Assembly (NCBI GenBank): GCA_910578475.1
Contig: CAJTRK010000005.1
Coordinates: 1-64,000, forward strand
Direction of reading: 5' to 3'
DNA: 64,000 nt
Origin: an uncultured Lachnospiraceae bacterium
GTDB lineage: Bacteria; Bacillota; Clostridia; Lachnospirales; Lachnospiraceae
The notes beneath the pieces are model-generated. The model saw only the letters and a list, made by a program, of their open reading frames with translations. It was not told where the DNA came from and searched no databases. Made by a program: the position numbers and the translations under genes. How positions within the stretch are numbered: position 1 is the stretch's first letter; each line of letters opens with the position of its first letter. Shown here one piece after another: positions 55,731 to 63,821 of this stretch.

Positions 55731-57503
55731 ATGGCGGTCAATTCTTATAAAGATGATGAAAAAAGTGTAGAACGAAGTAAAATACAGACATTGAAAAGAC
55801 TTTTTGCCTATCTGCTCGCTTATCGGTGGCAGATTGTGCTGGTACTGCTGATTATGGGATATGGCGTTGTAGTCAGCCTGTTAAACCCGCTGATTATGGA
55901 AACGGCAATCGACGACCATATTGCGGTGGGCGATATACAGGGACTTTACCGTCTGCTGCTCGTGGCGCTGGTGCTGAATCTTATGCTTGTGGTGGTCATT
56001 AAACTGCGGATGTATATTATGGCGAAGGTGTGTAACCAGATTTTGCTGACAATACGACAGGAGTTATATACCCATATTCAGAAACTGGACTTTCATTTTT
56101 TTGACAGCCGGCCTACCGGAAAAATCCTGTCCAGAATCATTGGGGATATCAATTCCCTGAAAAACGTACTTTCGAACTGCGTTACGACGCTGATACCGGA
56201 CGGTTTTACGATTGTTGCAGTCGTGGCAATCATGATTTATAAAAATCCGAAACTTGCGCTCGCGTCCATGATGTCTTTGCCGCTGATGGCGGCGGGGATG
56301 GTATTTATAGAAGTCAAAGCGCATCCGCGCTGGCAGACTTTCCGGAAAAAGTCCGCGAATCTGAATGCTTTTATCCATGAGGATATGGCGGGCATCCGGG
56401 TGATTCAGAGTTTTCATGCACAGGAAGAGACAAGGGACACGTTTGACGAGCTGATGGGGGAACACAGAGGGGCTTTTATCGATGCGGTCAGGCTCAGCGA
56501 CGCATTCGGCTCCGTGATTGATTTTTCATGGGGACTCGGTTGTATTCTCCTGTATTTTACCGGCATTGTGATTCTGGGCGTGGAGCAGGTATCCGTCGGT
56601 ACATTTATTGCATTCAGTACTTATCTGTCGATGTTCTGGCATCCGATTCAGAACATCAGTAACTTTTATAACCAGCTCGTGACCAATATCGCCGGTGCGG
56701 AGCGTATTTTTGAAATTCTCGATACGCCTCCGGCCATTGCGGACGGGGCGGAAGTGGAGGAAATGCCGGATATTACGGGTGAAGTGACTTTCGAGCATGT
56801 GAGCTTTTCTTATGACGATAAAGTGAAAGTGCTGGATGACGTGAGCTTCCGGATAAAGCCGGGCGAGACCATTGCGCTTGTGGGACCGACGGGAGCGGGC
56901 AAGTCCACGATTGTCAATCTGATTAGCCGTTTTTATGATGTACAGCAGGGAAGCGTGCTAATCGACGGCAAAGATGTGAAAAATGTTTCCATCGAAAGCC
57001 TGCGCAGACAGATGGGAATCATGACACAGGATAATTTCCTTTTTTCAGGAACAATAAAAGATAATATACGCTACGGCAGGCTGGATGCGACGGACGAAGA
57101 AATCATCGCCGCGGCAAAGGCCGTGAATGCGCATGATTTTATCATGAAGCTGGAAAAAGGATATGATACGAAACTTTCCGAACGGGGCGGCGGTCTTTCT
57201 ATCGGACAGAAGCAGCTGCTCGCCTTCGCAAGGACGATGGTTTCCATGCCGAAGATACTCGTTTTGGATGAAGCGACTTCCAGCATCGATACGAAAACGG
57301 AAATTCTTGTTCAGCGCGGTATCGAAAATCTGTTAAAAGGAAGGACGTCTTTCGTCATTGCCCACAGGCTTTCGACGATTCAGCACGCCGACCGCATTTT
57401 CGTTGTGGACGACGGTCATATCGTGGAAGAAGGAAACGCGCAGGAACTGCTTGCCAAAAAAGGCGTATACTATCAGCTTTATATGGCGCAGTTTTCGGCA
57501 TAG
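55731..57503 (+). CDS. ABC exporter half-transporter, subunit 2
   Basis: A 590-residue partner of subunit 1, with six membrane helices and an ATPase domain bearing GPTGAGKST (Walker A), ILVLDEATSS (Walker B with catalytic Glu) and VIAHRLST. Its signature reads LSIGQKQL instead of LSGGQ. The altered signature would face subunit 1's Asp-bearing site, so together they form one inactive and one active ATP site, as expected for a heterodimer. AAAGGAGGTATAGACT precedes the ATG and overlaps the end of the first gene. The 3' end runs into a 19-bp tandem repeat. Confidence 0.95.
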   Translation: MAVNSYKDDEKSVERSKIQTLKRLFAYLLAYRWQIVLVLLIMGYGVVVSLLNPLIMETAIDDHIAVGDIQGLYRLLLVALVLNLMLVVVIKLRMYIMAKVCNQILLTIRQELYTHIQKLDFHFFDSRPTGKILSRIIGDINSLKNVLSNCVTTLIPDGFTIVAVVAIMIYKNPKLALASMMSLPLMAAGMVFIEVKAHPRWQTFRKKSANLNAFIHEDMAGIRVIQSFHAQEETRDTFDELMGEHRGAFIDAVRLSDAFGSVIDFSWGLGCILLYFTGIVILGVEQVSVGTFIAFSTYLSMFWHPIQNISNFYNQLVTNIAGAERIFEILDTPPAIADGAEVEEMPDITGEVTFEHVSFSYDDKVKVLDDVSFRIKPGETIALVGPTGAGKSTIVNLISRFYDVQQGSVLIDGKDVKNVSIESLRRQMGIMTQDNFLFSGTIKDNIRYGRLDATDEEIIAAAKAVNAHDFIMKLEKGYDTKLSERGGGLSIGQKQLLAFARTMVSMPKILVLDEATSSIDTKTEILVQRGIENLLKGRTSFVIAHRLSTIQHADRIFVVDDGHIVEEGNAQELLAKKGVYYQLYMAQFSA

Positions 57504-57545
57504 CGACTTCGCTGCGGCATAGTGACTTAGCTGCGGCATAGTGAC
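57497..57545 (+). repeat. 19-bp tandem repeat at the end of the exporter operon
   Basis: GGCATAGYGACTTMGCTGC occurs twice (57497-57515, 57516-57534), followed by a partial third copy GGCATAGTGAC. The first copy includes the stop codon of subunit 2. Origin unknown; slippage is likely. Confidence 0.8.
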
Positions 57546-57607
57546 GGCGGAAGAAAGGCTCAGGGCGGTATTTGGGGGGCACAATATTTTGTGGCAATAT
57601 TTACCCC

Positions 57608-57636
57608 TTGACAGAAACGTTTCCCTGACATACACT
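57608..57636 (+). promoter_or_regulatory. Promoter of the third ABC exporter
   Basis: TTGACA and TACACT with 17-bp spacing, about 100 bp before the start codon; the leader then contains a CGCCTG..CAGGCG hairpin at the ribosome binding site. Confidence 0.65.
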
Positions 57637-57734
57637 TTATCATTAAGCGGCCTGAAAGGCCGGAATGTTGAAAGAACGGAAATCTTCAACTTCACAAGAT
57701 AAGCGCCTGTTGAAGCAGGCGGATGGGAGAACGT

Positions 57735-59570
57735 ATGAAAAAGACAGAAGAGCAGCCGGAAATGAGCAGGCCTCAGTACGGCCTGCATCCGGACGCCGAT
57801 TTGGACGAGACGGAGCAAAAACTGCTGGAGACTTTTAAAAGAAATAAGAACCATTCTTTAAGAACACTGATAGGCATCTATAAGGGACATTATCTGGAAC
57901 TTTTCCTGTCGGTTTTCTTTTTTGCCATCAAGCATTCCCCGGCCTGGGTGCTGCCGATTGTGACGGCCAATATCGTGAATATCGCGACGGGGCGTGGAGA
58001 GGATGCCGCAGGAAAAATTTTGACTCAAGTGGTCATTATGGTAATTCTGATTGCGCAGAATATACTGACGAACTATTTTTATACTTTATTTTATGCGAGA
58101 GCGATACGGAACGTGGAGCGTGACCTGCGGTGCTCTCTTGTGCGCCGGCTGCAGCAGCTGTCCATCAGCTACCATACGGAGATGCAGTCCGGGAGACTGC
58201 AGTCCAAGATAATGCGTGATGTGGAGCAGATAGAAACGCTGTCGAAACAGACGTTTATTTCGCTGCTCAGCATCATCATGAACATTACTGTTTCATTTGG
58301 TGTCGTGGTAACGAAAAGCATGACCGTATTTTTCTTTTTTCTGGCGACCATACCGGTCGCGGTCTGCATTATGGTGGCATTTAAGGGGAAAATCAAACGA
58401 TATAACAGAGTATTCCGGAAGGATATGGAGGAAACCTCCGTCCATGTGATGGAAATGATAGAAATGATTCCCGTTACGAGGGCGCATGCGCTGGAAGAAA
58501 AAGAAACGCACAAGATGGCGCACCAGCTTTATCATGTGGCGAGTTCCGGTTTGTGTCTCGATATGGTACAGTCTTATTTTTCCTCCATCAGTTGGGCGGC
58601 CTTTCAGATTTTTCAGGTATTATGTCTTGGTTTTACGGGATATCTGGCCAGCCAGGGGAAAATCAGCGTCGGAGAAGTGGTCATGTATCAGACTTATTTT
58701 GCATCCATCGTTGCACAGGTGTCTTCCATCATTACGCTGCTTCCTACGATTGCCAAAGGTCTGGAGTCGGTGGATTCCATCGGGGACGTGATGCTGTGTC
58801 ATGACGTGGAGGACTATCATAATAAGAAGAAACTGCCATCCGTGCGGGGAGAAATCATCTTTGAAAATACCGGATTCCGCTATCCGAATGCGGAAAAGCC
58901 CGTGTTCGAGCATCTGAATCTGAAAATCAAAGAAGGGGAAACGGTCGCTTTCGTCGGAGAATCCGGCGCGGGCAAAACGACGATTCTGAATATGGTAATC
59001 GGTTTTCTGCATGCTACGGAAGGCCGGGTGTTAATTGACGGTCAGGATATGGAAAGCATCAATTTGAAAAGTTTCCGCTCCAATATTGCGGTAGTGCCGC
59101 AGACGCCGATTCTTTTCTCCGGAACGATTCGGGAAAATATCACCTATGGAAAAGAGGATATCTCCGAAGAACGGCTGAAGGAAATCATCCGTGCGGCAAA
59201 TCTGGAGGAAGTCATCGAAAAGATGCCGGACGGCGTGGAAACGCGGGTAACGGAGCGGGGCGGCAATCTGTCCGGCGGACAGAGGCAGCGGGTATCCATC
59301 GCGAGAGCTTTTATCAGAGACCCGAAGGTATTGATTCTGGACGAGGCCACATCTGCGCTCGACAGCATTTCCGAAGAAAAAATCCAGACGGCGACGGAAC
59401 GGCTTGTCAAAGACCGGACAACGCTCATTGTGGCGCACCGGCTTTCCACGATTAAGAACGCGGACCATATTGCGGTTGTCGGAAAAGGCGGCCTGCAGGA
59501 GTTCGGAACGTACGAAGAGCTGATGGAAAAGAAAGGCGAGTTCTATAAACTGCGGCAGCTGCAGATGTAG
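57735..59570 (+). CDS. ABC exporter (homodimeric type)
   Basis: A 611-residue export ABC protein with a polar N-terminal extension of about 45 residues, six membrane helices, and a complete ATPase domain: GESGAGKTT, LSGGQRQR, VLILDEATSALD and VAHRLST. All catalytic residues are canonical, so it should function as a homodimer and is not part of the heterodimer before it. Substrate unknown. GGGAGAACGT precedes the ATG at 57735; an in-frame ATG at 57723 adds four residues. It has its own promoter. Confidence 0.94.
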   Translation: MKKTEEQPEMSRPQYGLHPDADLDETEQKLLETFKRNKNHSLRTLIGIYKGHYLELFLSVFFFAIKHSPAWVLPIVTANIVNIATGRGEDAAGKILTQVVIMVILIAQNILTNYFYTLFYARAIRNVERDLRCSLVRRLQQLSISYHTEMQSGRLQSKIMRDVEQIETLSKQTFISLLSIIMNITVSFGVVVTKSMTVFFFFLATIPVAVCIMVAFKGKIKRYNRVFRKDMEETSVHVMEMIEMIPVTRAHALEEKETHKMAHQLYHVASSGLCLDMVQSYFSSISWAAFQIFQVLCLGFTGYLASQGKISVGEVVMYQTYFASIVAQVSSIITLLPTIAKGLESVDSIGDVMLCHDVEDYHNKKKLPSVRGEIIFENTGFRYPNAEKPVFEHLNLKIKEGETVAFVGESGAGKTTILNMVIGFLHATEGRVLIDGQDMESINLKSFRSNIAVVPQTPILFSGTIRENITYGKEDISEERLKEIIRAANLEEVIEKMPDGVETRVTERGGNLSGGQRQRVSIARAFIRDPKVLILDEATSALDSISEEKIQTATERLVKDRTTLIVAHRLSTIKNADHIAVVGKGGLQEFGTYEELMEKKGEFYKLRQLQM

Positions 59571-59682
59571 GAAATGGCATGAACGGCGACATGGAACTTC
59601 ATTCAGGCGCATATAATCGATAAAAGGCACGGGAAGGAACCTCCTGTGCTGATGAATATTTTATAAAAAGGAGCATAATCTT

Positions 59683-59868
59683 ATGGAAAGAAAATTAGAA
59701 ATCAGAAAAGAGAACTGCCCGCAGAACCACAAATGTCCCGCGGTAAAGGCATGTCCCGTCGGCGCTTTGAGCCAGAAGGATTTTGAAGCTCCCGTGATTG
59801 ATTATGAAAAATGTATCAGTTGCGGAAAATGCGCGTCGGTATGTCCGAAAAAGGCGCTGGTCATTTAA
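59683..59868 (+). CDS. 4Fe-4S ferredoxin-like protein
   Basis: A 61-residue low-potential electron carrier or iron-sulfur adaptor. The C-terminal half has a classical cluster motif, CISCGKCASVCPK. The N-terminal half has a loose second set, CPQNHKCPAVKACPVGAL, whose wider C-x5-C-x5-C spacing differs from a standard 2[4Fe-4S] ferredoxin. Partner enzymes are not encoded nearby. A ribosome binding site AAAGGAG precedes the ATG and a strong terminator follows. Confidence 0.9.
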   Translation: MERKLEIRKENCPQNHKCPAVKACPVGALSQKDFEAPVIDYEKCISCGKCASVCPKKALVI

Positions 59869-59918
59869 AATAGGCGGTATCAATCGTACATATTTAATTT
59901 CATGTGTTATCATATCGT

Positions 59919-59972
59919 GCGCTTTATCGAAACATATGTCTGTACCGTTTCGATAAAGCCGCATTTTTTTTG
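59919..59972 (+). terminator. Terminator after the ferredoxin gene
   Basis: GCTTTATCGAAAC pairs perfectly with GTTTCGATAAAGC across 13 nt, followed by CGCATTTTTTTT. Confidence 0.9.
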
Positions 59973-60353
59973 TTCTTCTCCGGTGAGGGGGCCGGTGTCT
60001 TCTTTCAGGTGTTTCAATCTTATGTCAACCAATTCTGCAATTTGCTTTCTGCCTGCAAGCTGATATTCTTTTGTATGGTCAATCCTTTCTGAGTCAATCC
60101 TTTCTGAGCCAATCCTTTTTAAGCGGATGAAATCCAACTATCATAAATTTCGGTTATTTTTTTTATAATATATATTGACAAATAATATTATATAGCATAT
60201 AGTATTATCAATAACAATATTATACATCATATAATATTATATATGAGTATAAGAGAACCGGACGAAAAGCCGGGAAAGACTAATTAACCGTATCAAAATC
60301 TGAAAGCAGGTTTGTCTATGAAATGTGTGAGAAAAGGGAAAGGAGGATATCGC
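59973..60353. other. Intergenic region with a tandem 15-bp repeat and AT-rich operator/promoter
   Basis: No convincing gene. Three tandem copies of a 15-mer close to GTCAATCCTTTCTGA lie at 60078-60122. TTGACA-17 bp-TATAGT (60175-60203) is a good promoter for the PadR operon. It is embedded in AT-rich dyads (AATATTATATAGCATATAGTATT and repeats of ATATAATATTATATAT to about 60245) that look like PadR operators. A minus-strand frame through the 15-mers begins with TTG and lacks a ribosome binding site. Confidence 0.6.
60175..60245 (+). promoter_or_regulatory. Promoter and candidate PadR operator
   Basis: TTGACA and TATAGT at 17-bp spacing sit within overlapping AT-rich dyad repeats, including a pseudo-palindrome over the spacer and -10 box. 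PadR repressors bind such AT-rich dyads and often repress their own operon. Confidence 0.65.
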
Positions 60354-60677
60354 ATGGTATTTAATACAGGCGCCGCGTTGCTGGATGCAATCGTGCTTGC
60401 CGTTGTATCGAGCGAGGCGGAAGGAACCTATGGATATAAGATAACACAGGAAGTAAGGCAGGTCATAGAAATTTCCGAGTCTACATTATATCCGGTGCTT
60501 CGCAGGCTGCAAAAGGATGAATGTCTTGAAGTATATGATATGGAATGCGCAGGACGTAACAGGCGTTATTATAAGGCGACGGAGAAGGGGCGCGCACAGC
60601 TGAATCTGTATATCAGCGAATGGTATCGGTATTCTGCGAGACTGAACAGCATTTTTGAGGGAGGATTGAAGCAATGA
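60354..60677 (+). CDS. PadR-family transcriptional regulator
   Basis: A 107-residue winged-helix repressor. TGAALLDAIVLAVVS.. is the first helix; ESTLYPVLRRLQKDECLEVY is the recognition helix and start of the wing; RNRRYYKATEKGRAQL is the family-defining wing end. The C-terminal dimerisation helix is short, as in subfamily 2 proteins. AAAGGAGGATATCGC precedes the ATG. It overlaps the DUF1700 gene by 4 bp (ATGA). PadR-DUF1700-DUF4097 is a recurrent gene set in Firmicutes, thought to respond to envelope or drug stress; the signal here is unknown. Confidence 0.94.
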   Translation: MVFNTGAALLDAIVLAVVSSEAEGTYGYKITQEVRQVIEISESTLYPVLRRLQKDECLEVYDMECAGRNRRYYKATEKGRAQLNLYISEWYRYSARLNSIFEGGLKQ

Positions 60678-61561
60678 ACAGAGCTGATTTTATGAAGAAT
60701 CTGGCGGAATTGTTAGCGGATATGGCGCCGGCGGAAAGAGAAGAAGCAATACAGTATTATAACGATTATTTTGATGACGCAGGGACGGAGAACGAGCAGA
60801 GCGTCATCGCATCCCTCGGTACACCGGAGCAGCTGGCCAAGACGATTAAAGCGGGACTTTTTGACGGCGGCAGCGCGGGCGAATTTACGGAAAAAGGTTT
60901 TTCGGGATATGAGCAGCGCCAAAAGGACGAAGTAATTGAGCTTCACGGCTCTGCGGAGGATGTCCGTGAAGAGCGGCAGAACGGTCAGGCCGACGGCGAT
61001 GAGAGATTCAGCAAAGAGAACGGCTATGGTTACAGGCAGGAAAATGACAGAAATGCCGGATACGGTAACGCTGGTTATGGAAACGCAGGATACGGAAATG
61101 CGGGATATGCGAACAATGGATACAGTAACACTGGTTATGAAAATGCCGGTAAAAAACAGGATGCCGGGAAGGAAAAGAAGAAAATGTCAGGCGGCATGAT
61201 TGCATTGCTTGTTATACTGTGTATTTTTGCAAGTCCGTTTATACTTGGCATCGGGGGCGGAGCGCTTGGCGTTATCCTTGGTCTGTTGGGAGCTTTTGTC
61301 GGGGTTCTGGCAGCTTTTGCGGCGGTAGCCGTCACTTTATTAGTGGTGGGAATTGCGTTTTTTGTACTTGGCATTGTAGTATTGTTCGGCACACCGCTCG
61401 GCGGCCTGTGCATGATTGGTGCGGCGATGATATGCCTGGCAATCGGGCTTTGCTTCCTGTGCCTTACCGTCGTTATATGCGGAACGCTGCTTCCGGCATT
61501 TTTCCGGGGTATCGTTAAATTAATACAGAGTATCTTTCATATAGGAGGGGCGAAAGTATGA
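60674..61561 (+). CDS. DUF1700 (HAAS-type) membrane protein with Gly-Tyr-Asn repeats
   Basis: A 295-residue protein. Residues 1-75 form the HAAS/DUF1700 helical domain (MNRADFMKNLAELLADM..ERE, SLGTPEQLAKTIKAG). A charged, low-complexity linker follows, with six to seven imperfect copies of the pentapeptide NAGYG (about residues 127-159). Three to four hydrophobic Gly/Ala-rich segments make up residues 175-290. HAAS domains associate with PadR regulators. The start overlaps the PadR stop and the end overlaps the next start, so all three genes are coupled. Confidence 0.87.
   Translation: MNRADFMKNLAELLADMAPAEREEAIQYYNDYFDDAGTENEQSVIASLGTPEQLAKTIKAGLFDGGSAGEFTEKGFSGYEQRQKDEVIELHGSAEDVREERQNGQADGDERFSKENGYGYRQENDRNAGYGNAGYGNAGYGNAGYANNGYSNTGYENAGKKQDAGKEKKKMSGGMIALLVILCIFASPFILGIGGGALGVILGLLGAFVGVLAAFAAVAVTLLVVGIAFFVLGIVVLFGTPLGGLCMIGAAMICLAIGLCFLCLTVVICGTLLPAFFRGIVKLIQSIFHIGGAKV
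61052..61150 (+). repeat. 15-bp coding tandem repeat (NAGYG)
   Basis: About six and a half units of a 15-bp repeat close to AAYGCNGGWTAYGGN lie inside the DUF1700 gene. Because the period is a multiple of three, copy-number change would keep the frame and vary linker length. Confidence 0.88.
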
Positions 61562-62583
61562 AAAAGTTTACAAAGGGCTGTTTGATTACAGCATTGGTAT
61601 TGTTTGTTCTCGGCTGTGCTTTTTATATCATCTGCGGCGTGATGGGCGGTTTTGGGCAGTTAAAGGCATGGAACGGACATACGTTTCATATGTGGGGACA
61701 TGAAATGCGGCTGGCATACAGCGGATATGGGTTCTGGTACATTACGGATGCGGATGCGGATTCGGGAGTAGAGCCTGCGGACTGGGCTGATAACGGTGAC
61801 CAGGTCGGGAAAGGTGAGAAAGAAAAAACCGAATACAGCGCTTCCGATGTCTGGCGTCTGGATATCGAATGTGGCGGTAATAATCTGGTTATTAAGGAGT
61901 CGGAGGACGATTATATCTGGATTGCCAGAGACTCCGAAGCATGGCCGGTCAAATATAAGTTACAGGACGGCACATTCAAGCTTTACAGTGAAAAAAGTTT
62001 CCACTGGTGGGGAGACTGGCGGTGGAACGAACGGACGGAAAGAACGGTGTATCTGTATTTGCCGGAGGGCATGACGCTTAATTCCATTGATTTGGAAATC
62101 GGTGCGGGAGAACTGGAATGTATGTCTCTGAAAGCGGATGAAATCGATGTGGAAGTGGATGCCGGAGCGGCTGTTATAGAAAGCCTTTACGGAAAAGAAG
62201 TTGAGCTTTCCGTGAATGCGGGAGGCATGGAAGTGGAGGAAGTCACGGCCGAAGAGCTTAATGGGCAGACCGGAGCAGGTTCTCTCGTCATCGGGAATTT
62301 TTCTGCGGAAGAGGTTTCCCTGACCGCGTCAGCGGGGAGTCAGGAAGTTTATGGAAAAATCGGGAGAAACGCCGATATTGAATGCGAAGCAGGTTCGATA
62401 ACAATGACCATACAGGGGGCGGAAGCGGATTATGATTATGAACTGGAATGTTCTTTAGGCGAGATTCGCATCGGCGGAAATACCTACCGGGATTTGAACG
62501 ACCAAAGAACAATCCGTAACGGAGGCAAAGGCGTATTGGATATAGAATGCTCCGTTGGGACGATTGAAATTGATTTTGACTGA
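61558..62583 (+). CDS. DUF4097 beta-strand repeat protein
   Basis: A 341-residue membrane-anchored protein with one N-terminal membrane helix (about residues 7-28). The extracytoplasmic part consists mainly of short repeated strands of the DUF4097 type (VWRLDIECGGNNLVIKES, SIDLEIGAGELECMSLKADEIDVEVDAGAAVI split by turns), predicted to form a beta-helix. Function unknown; it is the third member of the PadR-DUF1700 module. AGGAGGGGCGAAAGT precedes the ATG. After the stop, two short repeats of TTGTATTAGGTAA lead into palindrome copy D. Confidence 0.88.
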   Translation: MKKFTKGCLITALVLFVLGCAFYIICGVMGGFGQLKAWNGHTFHMWGHEMRLAYSGYGFWYITDADADSGVEPADWADNGDQVGKGEKEKTEYSASDVWRLDIECGGNNLVIKESEDDYIWIARDSEAWPVKYKLQDGTFKLYSEKSFHWWGDWRWNERTERTVYLYLPEGMTLNSIDLEIGAGELECMSLKADEIDVEVDAGAAVIESLYGKEVELSVNAGGMEVEEVTAEELNGQTGAGSLVIGNFSAEEVSLTASAGSQEVYGKIGRNADIECEAGSITMTIQGAEADYDYELECSLGEIRIGGNTYRDLNDQRTIRNGGKGVLDIECSVGTIEIDFD

Positions 62584-62639
62584 CGATAATTGTATTAGGT
62601 AATTGTATTAGGTAATTGCGAAACTCTGTTTTCGAAGGT

Positions 62640-62818
62640 TCCCGTTGAACAAAACAGACAATCAGCGCAGGGCACGCTTTCGCTGCACTGTCGCTCGCAG
62701 CGGTGCATAAGACGCCAAAATACGGCGTCTAAACACCGGCGGCTCCCAAGCGCCCTGCTTACGATTTGTCTGTTTCGCACAACTACTATCTTGGAATCAT
62801 ACGTTTCGCAATTATCTA
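62640..62818 (-). repeat. Long palindromic element, copy D (inverted partner of E)
   Basis: A 179-bp unit almost identical (two mismatches) to the reverse complement of copy E. On the minus strand its core carries CGGTGTTTAG, GCACCGCTGC and AGCGAAAGCGTGC, aligning with copies B and C. An inner AGACGCC/GGCGTCT stem replaces the loop of the other copies. The outer arms (AAACAGACAA..GCAGGGC and its partner) are shorter and less perfect than in copies A-C. Confidence 0.85.
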
Positions 62819-62849
62819 GGTAATTGTATGTATGAAAGGAGAGGAAAGA

Positions 62850-63050
62850 ATGAATAATGATTACAGAAAACTGACACGTTCCAGAGAGAATCGAATGATA
62901 TGCGGCGTCTGCGGCGGATTGGGAGAATATCTGAATGTTGACCCGACGATAGTCAGAATCATATGGATTTTCTTTTCGCTGGCAGGATGCGGAACAGGAT
63001 TGCTAGTCTATTTAGTAGCATCTGTTATTATTCCGGAAAAGATGGATTGA
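62850..63050 (+). CDS. PspC-domain membrane protein
   Basis: A 66-residue single-domain PspC protein. KLTRSRENRMICGVCGGLGEYL is the cytoplasmic motif, followed by VDPTIVRIIWIFFSLAG and a hydrophobic hairpin ending VIIPEK. Small PspC proteins are envelope-stress-linked membrane proteins; partners vary. AAAGGAGAGGAAAGA precedes the ATG. The position after the PadR-DUF1700-DUF4097 set is common in Firmicutes and suggests a shared envelope-stress role, though palindrome copy D separates them. Confidence 0.93.
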   Translation: MNNDYRKLTRSRENRMICGVCGGLGEYLNVDPTIVRIIWIFFSLAGCGTGLLVYLVASVIIPEKMD

Positions 63051-63126
63051 GACGAAAAATAGAATAACGGAAAGCAAAAATAACAGAAAAATAGCATATG
63101 ATATTATGTGGCTTGCATAGAGCCTG

Positions 63127-63168
63127 AAAGAGCCGTAGAGGAATTTTCCTTTACGGCTCTTTGTGTAT
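63127..63168. terminator. Bidirectional terminator between pspC-like and ECF genes
   Basis: AAAGAGCCGTAGAGGA pairs with TCCTTTACGGCTCTTT (G-U pairs allowed) across a short loop, T-rich on both sides; it lies between convergent genes. Confidence 0.82.
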
Positions 63169-63169
63169 T

Positions 63170-63787
63170 TTACCTTGCTTTTGCGGTTTTCTTCGATATC
63201 CTGTCGATGCCGGTTTCATAGAAAAGACCGGACTTTTTCAAAACAGGACGGAGCACCATATAAATAACAACTGATACGATTGCGGAAGTAACGGCGTTAA
63301 TGGTGGTAGAAGCGATATTCCATGCCAGAATCAGCTCTGCGGCGGGCTTTCCTAGAATCAACAGTTTATAGTAATATCCCACAAGCGGGTCGAAAATGAC
63401 ATTAAAAAGCAGGCCGCCGGACGTTGCGAGAACCGTCCAGAGAAAGACTTTTTTCTGGTTCTTTTCTGTCGAAATATGTCCGAGCTTGTGGGCAATCAGT
63501 CCGGTAAGCAGACCGATGCCGAATTTCAGAAGAAAAGTTTTCGGCGCATAAAGGACATAAACGGGGTCTGTCAGGTCGCCGATGGTCATACCGATGGCGC
63601 CGCCAAGACCGCCGCAGACGCCGCCAAGCAGCAGAGCGCCGATAACACAGACCGCATTGCCGAGATGAATGGAAGTAGCGTCTCCGCCGGGCAGCGTAAT
63701 TTTAATTTGTAAAAAGGTGAATACAACATAGGACAGGGCGGCAAATAATCCCGTCAGCACAATTTTTTGAAGATTCGTATTTTTCAT
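63170..63787 (-). CDS. ECF transporter S-component, substrate unassigned
   Basis: A 205-residue integral membrane protein with about six helices, the substrate-binding subunit of an energy-coupling-factor importer. The N-terminal helix (TGLFAALSYVVFTFLQIKI) and the SIHLGNAVCVIGALLLGG, GMTIGDLTDPVYV and FLLKFGIGLLTGLI segments match vitamin-type S-components. The sequence does not decide between them. It differs from ThiT in the same window and no riboswitch is recognisable in its leader. AAAGGAATGATTGTTCTCATG gives two in-frame ATGs; the second is called. The gene lies between palindrome copies D and E. Confidence 0.88.
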   Translation of the reverse strand: MKNTNLQKIVLTGLFAALSYVVFTFLQIKITLPGGDATSIHLGNAVCVIGALLLGGVCGGLGGAIGMTIGDLTDPVYVLYAPKTFLLKFGIGLLTGLIAHKLGHISTEKNQKKVFLWTVLATSGGLLFNVIFDPLVGYYYKLLILGKPAAELILAWNIASTTINAVTSAIVSVVIYMVLRPVLKKSGLFYETGIDRISKKTAKAR

Positions 63788-63821
63788 GAGAACAATCATT
63801 CCTTTCTGTTTGTTTTGGGGT

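Noticed and set aside
59910..60137. Minus-strand 75-codon reading frame after the ferredoxin gene
   Set aside because: It begins with TTG, has no ribosome binding site, runs through the 15-bp tandem repeat and ends inside the ferredoxin terminator hairpin.
61052..61150. CRISPR array
   Set aside because: The repeats are contiguous 15-bp coding units without spacers.
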